DNA from: Sinorhizobium saheli | GTDB taxonomy: Bacteria > Pseudomonadota > Alphaproteobacteria > Rhizobiales > Rhizobiaceae | Assembly: GCF_001651875.1 (NCBI RefSeq) | Contig: NZ_LNQB01000063.1 | Span: forward strand, 36,610-100,609 | Length of the DNA stretch: 64,000 nucleotides | Direction: 5' to 3' | Shown here: positions 26,310 to 35,500 of the stretch, in pieces | Layout of the letters: every line of letters begins with the position of its first letter | Numbering within the stretch: position 1 is the first letter of the stretch | The notes under the pieces: generated by a model | Told to the model about the DNA's origin: nothing | The model's input: only the letters and a program-made list of their open reading frames with translations | Databases searched by the model: none | Made by a program: the position numbers and the translations under genes

Positions 26310-27008
26310 TTAGGCCGATTGACCGGCTTCCCTCTCAAGACTGGCGCGCTTCAGCCGGCGATATCCATCACGAATATCATTCTCCATCGCCGCCCTGAGG
26401 CTTGCCCCGTCCCGCTCCGCAAGAGCCTCCACGGCGATCTCGTGGTTGCGAACACCGTATTTCTCCTCGGCAAACTCTGGGTAGAGATTGTGCAAGGACG
26501 GCCCGATCCTCAGCCACAGGCTTTCGATCATCGAGACGAGCTGCGGAAGACCCGAGAGACGATAGATCGCAAAGTGGAACTCCTTGTTGTGCCAGAGAGC
26601 TTCCGCGTAGCGCCTTTCGTCGAGGGCGGAATTGATAAGTCTTTGCAAAGACTTTAATTCTTCCACGTTATCTGGCGTGCCATGCTGAGCGGCCTGTTCG
26701 CAAGCCAGCCCCTCGAGCGCCAGGCGCGTGAGCGTTATTTCTCTCAGGGCGGCGGCGTCGAGAACCGGAACTACAACCGTCTTTGGGCCAGCGTAGACGA
26801 GCGCGCCTTCGCTCGCCAGACGGTTGATCGCATCGCGCGCGGGCGTTGTGCTGACGTCGAGATCCTGGGCGATCGCGCGCACCGTCAACTTGTGGCCCGG
26901 CCTGTAGACGCCACGGATGATACGCTCCTTCATTTCCCGATAGGCGGCATCGCCCAGCTTTTCCGGCGCTCTCTCCAGGTCTGACGATTCGTTCGGATTT
27001 TCCGCCAT
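26310..27008 (-). CDS. GntR family regulator, FadR/FCD subfamily
   Basis: A 232-residue regulator. Residues about 17-85 form the GntR winged helix (AYREMKERIIRGVYRPGHKL, then DLDVSTTPARDAINRLASEG). The rest is an FCD helical sensor domain with the metal-ligand pattern (RLALEGLACEQAA; HNKEFHFAIYRLSG; NHEIAVEALAERD). ATG 27008 is preceded by GAGAGAG; the frame is open far upstream but without coding character. It lies between the aminotransferase operon (same strand, downstream) and the ABC transporter (divergent), with matching palindromes on both sides, and very probably controls both. Confidence 0.88.
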   Translation of the reverse strand: MAENPNESSDLERAPEKLGDAAYREMKERIIRGVYRPGHKLTVRAIAQDLDVSTTPARDAINRLASEGALVYAGPKTVVVPVLDAAALREITLTRLALEGLACEQAAQHGTPDNVEELKSLQRLINSALDERRYAEALWHNKEFHFAIYRLSGLPQLVSMIESLWLRIGPSLHNLYPEFAEEKYGVRNHEIAVEALAERDGASLRAAMENDIRDGYRRLKRASLEREAGQSA

Positions 27009-27039
27009 TTCACTCTCTCGATCGGTTGACACTGTGAAT

Positions 27040-27096
27040 TTTTGATGCAACAAAATCAAAGTGTGAAGGTTTTGCAAAGTTTTTGTCGCATCAACG
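27040..27096. promoter_or_regulatory. Two GntR-type operator copies in the divergent promoter region
   Basis: TTTTGATGCAACAAAA (27040-27055) matches the perfect site at 26263 in 15 of 16 positions. A weaker copy, TTTTGTCGCATCAA, lies at 27081-27094, so the centres are 41 bases apart, about four helical turns. Such spacing suits cooperative binding or a small loop between GntR and transporter promoters. Confidence 0.6.
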
Positions 27097-27287
27097 GCAT
27101 TAGCAGCTTTCCCACGCGCCGTCACGCGGGCCGAAGGGCGGCCCGCGAGACACCAGAGCCCAGCAATAAGCGCATCATCCTGACTCGTCCCCGGGTCGGA
27201 AGAAGGCTTTTCATTGCGGCAGCAAAGCGGCCGTATCCAAGGGGAAGGACGCCGAAGAGCGTCCAGCAGCTGAAAGGAAAGGCGGAA

Positions 27288-28406
27288 TTGATCGGTCAAT
27301 CTCTATCCCTTGCGGGACTTCAAAAGCGATACGGCGAGGCCATTGCAGTTCGCGAGCTCTCCCTCGACATGACAGCCGGTGAATTTGTTTCGCTGCTGGG
27401 GCCGTCCGGCTCCGGCAAGACGACAGCCTTGACGATGATAGCAGGCTTCGAGACACCGAGCGCCGGCAGAATCACCATTGGCGGCCAGGACGTAACCTTC
27501 CTTGCGCCCAATCACCGGAACATCGGCATGGTGTTCCAGAAATACGCGCTGTTCCCGCACCTGACGATCCGCCAGAACATCGCCTTCCCACTCAGGATGC
27601 GCGGGCGGATGCAGAAGACTGCGATCGCGCGCCGCGTCGAGGAGATGCTGGAGCTCGTGCAGCTCTCCGAATATGCGGAGCGCTATCCCAACCAGCTTTC
27701 GGGCGGCCAACAGCAACGCGTCGCCGTTGCACGCGCGTTGGCGTTTGAGCCACCAGTCCTTCTGATGGATGAACCGCTTGGCGCACTCGACAAGAAGCTG
27801 AGAGAGGCGATGCAGTTCGAGATCAAGCGTCTGCAGGAGCGACTTGGCGCCACGGTCGTGTATGTAACCCACGATCAGGACGAAGCGCTGACGATGTCGG
27901 ATCGCATCGCCATCATGTCCGACGGCCGCCTGATGCAGTTCGGTACTCCGACGGAACTCTACCGGCAGCCGAGGACCGAGTTCGTCGCGGATTTCATCGG
28001 TCGGATGAATTTTATCGATGGCGATTGCCTCGACTGCACGGCCGAGCAAACGGTTGTCCGCCTGTCCGAGAGAACGGTGCTCAACCTCCCTTCGGCGGCG
28101 AACGAGCGTACACGCAGATATAACGCCGGAACGGCTCTGCGGTTGGCGATCCGTCCGGAACGGATGCGTCTCACGAAACGTGGCGATGGCGGGGCGGACG
28201 CGCTGCCGGGCATTGTTGATGCTGCCGTGTTCATCGGCTCGACCTACATCTATCTCGTCCGGCTCGCCGATCGCCCCGACGCAAGCCTGCAGGTGCAAAT
28301 CGCTGCCGACGGCGTGACGCCGTTCCAAAAGAACGATGACGTCGACATTGTCCTCGACGGCGCGGCCGCCCACGTCTTTCCCGTGATGGAGAGGTGCGCG
28401 GCATGA
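27288..28406 (+). CDS. ABC transporter ATP-binding protein, polyamine type (PotA-like)
   Basis: A 372-residue ATPase: Walker A GPSGSGKTT, Q-loop FQKYALFPHLT, signature LSGGQQQRVAVARAL, Walker B VLLMDEPLGALDKKLRE and switch YVTHDQDEALTMSD. A C-terminal TOBE_2 domain with LAIRPERM is typical of PotA-class importers. The frame is open to 27042, but that part would overlap the operators. TTG 27288, preceded by AAAGGAAAGGCGG, is chosen and puts LAGLQKRYGEAIAV at the N-terminus as expected. Its stop overlaps the next gene start (ATGA). Confidence 0.9.
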   Translation: MIGQSLSLAGLQKRYGEAIAVRELSLDMTAGEFVSLLGPSGSGKTTALTMIAGFETPSAGRITIGGQDVTFLAPNHRNIGMVFQKYALFPHLTIRQNIAFPLRMRGRMQKTAIARRVEEMLELVQLSEYAERYPNQLSGGQQQRVAVARALAFEPPVLLMDEPLGALDKKLREAMQFEIKRLQERLGATVVYVTHDQDEALTMSDRIAIMSDGRLMQFGTPTELYRQPRTEFVADFIGRMNFIDGDCLDCTAEQTVVRLSERTVLNLPSAANERTRRYNAGTALRLAIRPERMRLTKRGDGGADALPGIVDAAVFIGSTYIYLVRLADRPDASLQVQIAADGVTPFQKNDDVDIVLDGAAAHVFPVMERCAA

Positions 28407-29293
28407 CCCGTTCGCTGACATTACTCCCACGTTCATTGTCGTTCCGCCGGCCGAGTTCCGCACGCTTTTATTCGCTGACCACCTCCCTGGCATTGGTCAC
28501 GCCGCTCCTCGCGGCCCTGATGGCGGGGTTCTTGTATCCGGTGGCGCGGCTGGTCGCTCTGAGTTTTTCCGGAGGAACGCTCAGCCACTATCGGCGTATT
28601 TTCACCGAGCCGCTTCACCTCGAGGTACTCTTCAGCACGATCGAGGTCGCCTTTATCGTGACGGTCGCAAGCCTGCTGTTGGGTTTCCCGGTCGCCTATC
28701 TGATGGCACAGCTGGGCAAGGGCCTTGCGATGGCTGTCACCGCCTGCGTCTTCATCCCGTTGTGGACTTCCGTGCTCATACGCTCCTACGCATGGGTCGT
28801 TCTTCTCCAACGCAACGGCATCATCAACACGCTGCTCGTCGATACGGGGCCGACAGAAGGGCCGCTGAAGTTGATCTATACCCAGGGCGCGGTCATCCTC
28901 GCTATGACGCACGTGCTGATGCCGTTCATGATCTTACCCATCTATTCGACGCTACGCGCCCTTCCCCCCGATTACGTGCGGGCTGCCCGCAATCTCGGCG
29001 CCGGGCCCGTCCGTGCCTTCGTCGCCGTGACGCTGCCGCTCAGCCTGCCCGGCGTCTTTGCTGGCAGCGTCATGTGCTTCGTGCTCGCCCTCGGCTTCTA
29101 CATCACGCCGGCACTGGTTGGTGGTCCCAACTCAATGCTGATGGCGACGCTCATTGGCCAGCAGACAACGGTGCTGCTCGACTGGCCGTTTGCCGCAGCT
29201 CTTTCGACCGTGCTTCTCGCCGTCACTCTCCTATTCGTCCTGATGTTCCGCAGGACGCTCTCGCTCAGCAAGGGTTTGAACAGTGTCTACTGA
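28403..29293 (+). CDS. ABC transporter permease, polyamine type (PotB-like)
   Basis: A 296-residue permease with six probable membrane segments (first about residues 29-52). The EAA-type loop reads YVRAARNLGAGPVRAFVAVTLP, followed by GFYITPALVGGP, characteristic of PotB-class proteins. The start ATG overlaps the ATPase stop by four bases and has GGAGAGG upstream. It forms the membrane channel with the next permease. Confidence 0.9.
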   Translation: MTRSLTLLPRSLSFRRPSSARFYSLTTSLALVTPLLAALMAGFLYPVARLVALSFSGGTLSHYRRIFTEPLHLEVLFSTIEVAFIVTVASLLLGFPVAYLMAQLGKGLAMAVTACVFIPLWTSVLIRSYAWVVLLQRNGIINTLLVDTGPTEGPLKLIYTQGAVILAMTHVLMPFMILPIYSTLRALPPDYVRAARNLGAGPVRAFVAVTLPLSLPGVFAGSVMCFVLALGFYITPALVGGPNSMLMATLIGQQTTVLLDWPFAAALSTVLLAVTLLFVLMFRRTLSLSKGLNSVY

Positions 29294-30149
29294 ACACGCA
29301 CAGCTTAGGGGCCGAGTTCCTGCGGTCATCGATATCTTCGCCGCTCCGACCAGCCGCGCCTATTCGAGAGCCGCGGGGATCATCGCCATCGGCGCGGGGA
29401 TCGGATGCGTTCTCTTTTTCCTCCTGCTGCCGACACTAATCGTCCTTCCGATGTCGCTCAGCGAAACCGACTATCTCGAGTTCCCGCCCAGGGGTCTGAC
29501 GCTCAAATGGTACAGCGCCTACTTCAACGATCCGGATTGGATGGCGGCGACGTGGTTCAGTCTGAAGATCGCGCTCGCGACAACGGCGACAGCAACGGTC
29601 GCGGGTACCATGGCGGCTCTCGCCATCGTGCGAGGATGTCTTCCGTTCAGGTCCACTTTGCAGGCGCTGGCGCTCGGGCCGATGATCGTGCCTCACATCA
29701 TCCTCGGCGTGGCGCTCTATCTCGCCTTTGCGCCACTGCAGCTCACCGGCAGCTTCTTTGGATTCCTCGTCGCGCATACCGTCCTGGCAGTGCCTTACGT
29801 GATCATCACCGTCACCGCGTCGGTGCAACGCTTCGATCCGACGCTCGAGCTGGCCGCGTTGAACTGCGGGGCCAACAGGCTGCAGGCCTTTTTCCTAGTC
29901 GTACTGCCGAACATCATCCCGGGTGTCGCGGCCGCGGCCGTGTTCGCCTTCCTCGCCTCATTCGATGAAGCGACCGTCGCGTTCTTCATATCGGACATTA
30001 GTGGCAAATCGATCGGCCGCAAGATGTTCGAGGACATCGACTTCAACCTGACGCCTGTCATTGCCGCGGTCTCGACGGTGCTCGTCGCCACGTCCCTCCT
30101 GCTCATGGGCACGGTCCATCTTCTGAACGGCCGCAGATCCCGATCGTGA
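29283..30149 (+). CDS. ABC transporter permease, polyamine type (PotC-like)
   Basis: A 288-residue permease with segments at about 38-60 and five more. The loop LELAALNCGANRLQAFFLVVLPNIIPG is the EAA-type coupling helix, and FLASFDEATVAFFISD is typical of PotC. GTG 29283 overlaps the previous gene by 11 bases, with AAGGG upstream. Confidence 0.9.
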   Translation: MSTEHAQLRGRVPAVIDIFAAPTSRAYSRAAGIIAIGAGIGCVLFFLLLPTLIVLPMSLSETDYLEFPPRGLTLKWYSAYFNDPDWMAATWFSLKIALATTATATVAGTMAALAIVRGCLPFRSTLQALALGPMIVPHIILGVALYLAFAPLQLTGSFFGFLVAHTVLAVPYVIITVTASVQRFDPTLELAALNCGANRLQAFFLVVLPNIIPGVAAAAVFAFLASFDEATVAFFISDISGKSIGRKMFEDIDFNLTPVIAAVSTVLVATSLLLMGTVHLLNGRRSRS

Positions 30150-30191
30150 AGCCGACGACCCCACTTTCACCAACTGCTAAAGGAATCTTTC

Positions 30192-31265
30192 ATGACCTCT
30201 CTCCTTTCACGTTCCGCAACAGCCCTGAAGCCTACCATCGCCGGATTTCTCTCTTTAATGGCCCTGTCCCTTCCGGCGTTAGCCGACGAAAAAGTCATCA
30301 TCGCCTCGACCGGTGGTGCCTATGACAAGGCCTTAAGGGAAGCCTGGTTCGATCCATTCACGAAGGCAACGGGCATCGAGGTGGTCACTGTCGCGGCGAC
30401 GAACGCCGAAATGCGCGCCAAGGCTGCAGCGATGGTGAAAACCGGAAACGTTAAGTGGGACCTCTATCTCGATGGCGAGATCCAGGCCGCGTCGAAGGCG
30501 CATCGGGAGGTCACGGAGGATCTGACCGAGTTCTGCCGGCAGTTTGCCGATCGCGAGGACCTCGGCGCCAATGCCTGCGCCGCTGGCGGGGTCCTGCTGC
30601 AGTCCACGGCTACGCTCTTGGCCTACCGAACCGGAAAACCCGGCGAGCCCGTTCCTGCGACCTGGGCCGATATGTGGGACACAGGGAAATTTCCGGGCGA
30701 ACGGGCCTTTCCAAACTTCGATGATCCCTGGCGCGTCATGGCCGCCGCGCTGCTCGCCGATGGTGTCAAGCGCGACGAACTGTTTCCGCTCGACATCGAT
30801 CGCGCGCTGGCCAAGCTCGACCAGATCAGGCCTTCCGTCTCGCTGTGGTGGAAGACGGGCGATCAGAGCGTGCAAGGGTTTCGCAACGGCGAGTACTCGC
30901 TCGGGCAAATCTGGTTGACGCGCGCCAAGGCGATGCAGAGCGAGGGACTGCCCATTGCCTGGTCTTACAAGGCCGCCTTCCTCGTCGGCGACCGGATAGC
31001 ACTGGTTAGAGGCGCACCGCACCGCGACAATGCGCTCAAGCTGATGGCCTTCTGGCTGAACTCGCCCGCGGCGCAGGCCAAGGCGTGCGAAGCACTTTCC
31101 TGCACACCCCCGAGCAGTGACGCGATCGCGATGATGTCGGAGGAGGCGCGCAAGACGATGCCGCAAGGTGACGACGTTCGGGATCACATCATCATTCCCG
31201 ATGCGGAGTGGATCAACGCTAATGCTGCGATGATGTTGCAGCAATGGAACGAGTGGATTCGCTGA
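30192..31265 (+). CDS. Extracellular solute-binding protein, polyamine type (PotD-like)
   Basis: A 357-residue periplasmic protein. The signal peptide ends at LSLPALADEK (about residue 32). The mature start VIIASTGGAYDKALREAWFDPF and WDLYLDGEIQAA match the PotD/AfuA-like family 1 binders used for spermidine, putrescine, GABA-type compounds or 2-aminoethylphosphonate. Two Cys pairs (FCRQF...NACAAGG and KACEALSCTPP) could form disulfides. It is the last gene of the operon, 42 bases after the permease. Together with the omega-type aminotransferase it suggests uptake of an amine. Confidence 0.88.
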   Translation: MTSLLSRSATALKPTIAGFLSLMALSLPALADEKVIIASTGGAYDKALREAWFDPFTKATGIEVVTVAATNAEMRAKAAAMVKTGNVKWDLYLDGEIQAASKAHREVTEDLTEFCRQFADREDLGANACAAGGVLLQSTATLLAYRTGKPGEPVPATWADMWDTGKFPGERAFPNFDDPWRVMAAALLADGVKRDELFPLDIDRALAKLDQIRPSVSLWWKTGDQSVQGFRNGEYSLGQIWLTRAKAMQSEGLPIAWSYKAAFLVGDRIALVRGAPHRDNALKLMAFWLNSPAAQAKACEALSCTPPSSDAIAMMSEEARKTMPQGDDVRDHIIIPDAEWINANAAMMLQQWNEWIR

Positions 31266-31549
31266 CTGCGTGCAGCGTCCGCGTGCATGGTGGCGAGGCG
31301 CGGCGATCCAGCAGCGCCTCGCCCTGCATATCCTCATTTTGCTCCAGAAGCAGTCGCCCCACACTTTCTGATCCGCGGCAGGGAGCGACCCAGAGCGGTC
31401 GGCGGCATCCGCACCAGAAATGGTACGGTTCGGCCCAAACCGGTCGAAGCGCTGTCGCAAAAGTCCACCGCATAATGCCGACTTTTGCGAGGGAGTTCTG
31501 CGACAGAAACTTCTCCGAAAGATCAGCGATCTCGATTTTGTCGCCGACC

Positions 31550-32319
31550 TTAGGATTTGGGCGACTTAGCGGGTAAAGTCTCGCTGATAAGATCGAGCAC
31601 GGCTTGCCATGCGCGCACGGAGTGTTCCGGGTGATAGCCGACGCCGGGCACCGTGGCATCGGTGTGAGTGGTCCCCGCAGCGGGAGATCCATCGGGATTT
31701 GTCGGCCGAGCCCAGAAAGCGTGCTTCGCTCCGCCGTAGATATTCACGCGCCAGTCGATCCCGGCAGCTTGGAGCGCGCGGCCAAACGTCAGCACCTGCT
31801 CAGGAGTGCAAAGGGGGTCTTCGGAGCCAGTACACAGAAGGAAAGCGCTGGTCACATCGGTCCAGTCGTCGGCGCTGGCAGGCGGCAAGGCAGGATGAAC
31901 GACCGCAATGGCCTTAAACGGCACGCCGGTCCTTGCAAGTTCGAGCACGATCCGGCCACCAGTGCCATAGCCGAGAGCGGCGAGCCGGTCTGGGTCGACG
32001 CCGGGCGTCGCGAGAAGAACATTAAGCGCGGCGCGACCGATGGCCTGCATCCGCTCGACATCGGCCAGCAAAGGCATGCAACGGGCTAGCATAGCCTCTG
32101 GCCTGCCGAAGAACGTCTCGCCACCGTGATAATCCATCGCAAACGCTAGATAGCCATGCGCGGCCAGATCGTCAGCGCGATGCCGTTGATAGTCGTCGAG
32201 GCCGACCCGTCATGCCCTATAAGCACCGTCGGCCAAGGCCCCTCACCGTCCGGCCGCGCTAGATGGGCAACCATGCGCAAGCCGTCCACATCATAGATTA
32301 TTTCGCACGTTGCACTCAT
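31550..32319 (-). pseudogene. Dienelactone hydrolase family protein, frameshifted
   Basis: The first 58 codons (start ATG 32319, GAGGAGG upstream) read MSATCEIIYDVDGLRMVAHL to VLIGHDGSAS and then stop. In the next frame the protein continues as LDDYQRHRADDLAAHGYLAF, then AMDYHGGE and on to the C-terminus, so a one-base change near 32210 split the gene. The catalytic Asp (GSEDPL) and His (AKHAFW) are visible. The nucleophile elbow, normally GYCFGG, is GYGTGG, so the Cys is also lost. The total of about 256 codons fits the family. Confidence 0.8.
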
Positions 32320-32540
32320 ATCTGCCTCCTCGCCAAGCGATACTATATTGCCGGGATGTTTTCTAAGAAAAGTTGTCGGTCGCAAACCCAATTAAAGCGA
32401 TCGCCGAAGGGCGGAAATCTGCGCAACTATATACATTTGCCACTCGCGACCGCATTTTCGCGCCGTTGTTCCACCGCGGCGACATCCCGCTCTTTGAGAG
32501 TCATAGACGCGCTCTGTTACAACGGCGTGGCCTGGTGAAG

Positions 32541-35500
32541 TCAGTATGTGACGCCGCGGGCGCGATCGATGATGCGCTGCTGACGCTCAGATATGATTTG
32601 CTGGCTCGCCTGCATGCGGACGGTCTGCTGAAGCACCTTCAGCCGCTCGTGCATCGCCTCAAAAGCGCGCCGCTGCTTCGGCGGCACGCGATTGATGGTA
32701 TCCTTCTCTCCGCGCAGGATGGCGTTGCGGCCGAAGCGCTCGTCGAGCGCCCGGCTGACCGCGGCAAACTCTTGGGCGATGGCGGGATCGAGCGAGCCGG
32801 CGGCCACGTCGAGCTTGCTGCCTTTCTTTCTCATCTGCACTGTCAACTGCCGCAGCGCGTCTTCGGCAGCCTGCGACAATCCGGGAATGGCTACCGCCAT
32901 GCGGCGACGCTCGTCTGTGATGGCCTGATGCTCCGCATCGAAGGCGCTGACATAAGCCGCGCCGAGCGAACGCAAACGGACTGACGCTTGCGCCACCGCC
33001 TGCAAAGCTTGCTTCCGTTCCCGGCCGGAGGCGAGCATGGGATCCATCAAGCGTTCGGAGCCGCGCAGCGCCCCATAGGCGGCGGGATCGTTGACCACGG
33101 CCGCCGCGATCCGCTCGGCCGCAAAGCCCTTGACGATCAAGTCCTCTATTCTGTCGACCGCGCCGGCCGGATCGCGCCAGATGCGTGCGGCGGTCTCGGC
33201 GAGCGCAGCGCGATTGTGACGATAGTGCGGGACAGCAAGCGCCCGTGGGCGCGCCTCCTCGTCCACCGGCGTCCTGAACTCCGTCACGGCGGCGAGCATC
33301 GGCAACGCGATCATGGTCTCCTTCCCGACCTCCACACTTGCACCAGCAACGATCTTCGAACGGTCCTTCTTTTCGGCAAGATGCTGCTCCTCGACGAAGC
33401 GCCGGACGGCCTCGAAGAGCCGCGTGAGCTTCCCGCGCCGTTCATCCGCGAGATGTTCCGGCATGCGCCCGGCGATGTTGCGTTCGGCAATCGCATCGGC
33501 CTTCGCGGTGAAGGCGCTCCGGCCGAAGCGGGCGGTCAATGCGTCGCTCACCGCCTTCACCTCCTGCACGAGCGAGCGATCCTCGGCGGCAAGGGCAAAG
33601 GCGGTCTTCCAGGCGTCGTCGCCGCCCTGCTTGCGCACCGCCTCGATTTCGACGAGGCGCGCCATGGCCTGTTTCGAGAGCGCCGGGATCGACAAAGACA
33701 TATAGGCCCGGCGCGTCTGCTCGCGCTCGCGGAACCTTTCGGCATTCCTGCGGAACTCGGTCGCATGGGCGCGGGCCAAGGGCAGAAGGTCAGACATAGC
33801 GGCCATGGCCGTGTTGCGCTCATCGCGTGCGGCGCGACCGTCGACGATGTTGTCAGACCCGCGCAGGCGGCCGAGCCGATCCGGCGCATGGGCGAGATCG
33901 TTGGCGAGCTCGCGGGGCTCGATGGCAGCATCGGAGGAGAGCGCATTCAGGTGGGCAAGCGACGCGTCGGGATCGCGATAGATTTTTTCGAGCAGCGGCC
34001 GGAGAATCTGCTCGCGCTCCTTCCACCGCGGCGAGGAAAGCTGCGCCAGACGCGCATCCTCGTCAACGCTCCGGGAAAACTGCGTGGTGGGCGGGATCAG
34101 ATAATGCCCGCTGGCCGGGATTCCTTGCGAAAGCGATTCCGTCCGATCCTCGCTGTACGAAACGCGCCGCTCGCGCTCGATTGCAAAACCGAGCGCCACG
34201 CTCGCCCGCTCCCAGAGCTTCGCCACCTGTTCCCTCTTATCGGCAATCCAGGCCAGCCGCCGCGAAACGCCCTCCTCTACTTCCGCCGCGATCTCGGCGA
34301 GCGTGTCGATGCCGCGCCGCCGCGCGAAGTCCTGTGCATGCGCCTGGTAACCGGCCTCGCTCTCGAAATCGAGCGTGGTGGTCTTCGCGCCGGATCGACC
34401 GAGACGCTCGACAAGCTCACTGAACAGCTCCGGCCGGTGGCTCTCGCGCTCGATCCGCTCCTGGCGGGCGTCTGCGGTTTCGACTTGCTTCGCAGTCCAG
34501 ACGTTTCGGTCGACTTCCCGTTCTTCGAAGCGCTTCTCGCCCGTTTCTTCCTCGATGACGGGTACCATCACCTTGACCTTCTCGACGCCATCCTTTCGCA
34601 AGAGAACGGTATCGCCTTCCGAGACGCCGGCCTCCTCGAGTGCCTTCGGCAGGCTCACGCCCCAAAGACGATGGACGGTTCCGTCGTCCGTCCTGACGTC
34701 GGCATAGGGGCTTTCGTCCGCATCCTCGTCAGCGGGTCGGAACTTGCCTTGTCCGGTTTCCACGAGCTCGCCGGTGACGCCGGCGGCATGATCGACGCGC
34801 GGCTTCCACCCCCATTCCGGCTTTGGCTCAAAATCCTCTCGCGCGGCATAGAGATCGGCGCGGTCGCGATGGCGCGTCATCGCCACATAGGTCAGATGCT
34901 GGTCCATCATGCCGGTGGCGAGCACGAAGGTCCGGTTGACCGTCGACCCTTGAGACTTGTGGATGGTCGCGGCATAACCGTGATCGACATTGCGATAGCT
35001 GTCCTCGCTGATGACGACATCGCGGCCATTGTCGAGACGGACCGACAGCAACGCGTCGCCCCGTTTGTCGCCGGTGGAAACCACTGTACCGAGCATGCCG
35101 TTCTTAACGTATTGCGGACCAAAACGGCGCGCGCGCGGCTCGACGAAGCGGGCATTTTCCAAGAAGATGATGCGGTCGCCGGCGGCAAATTCGCGAAGCC
35201 CACGCGCCGTCTGGAATTCGCGCGCCCCGGTCAGCGCGCGCTCCTCGATCATGACCTTACGCAGGGACTCGTTGAGCTTCTGCACGTCAGCGTTGGTATG
35301 CGCCAGCACGAGCAGCTCGTCGCCACGAAGCCGAGGCGTTTCCTCGCCAACGATGGATTTCTGAAGGAGCGCGCGGCGAGCGTCCGCCCAGTCGGAAACG
35401 ATGCGACCGATGATTTCGTCACGCGTCTCCGTCTCGACAATACGGCCATACTGGGCATAGGCATCGAGACCCTTCTCGATCTCGCCGCGGGCAAAGAGCC

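Noticed and set aside
26310..27299. A 329-codon version of the GntR regulator
   Set aside because: The extra N-terminus would cross the operators and the transporter promoter. ATG 27008 gives the normal GntR start.
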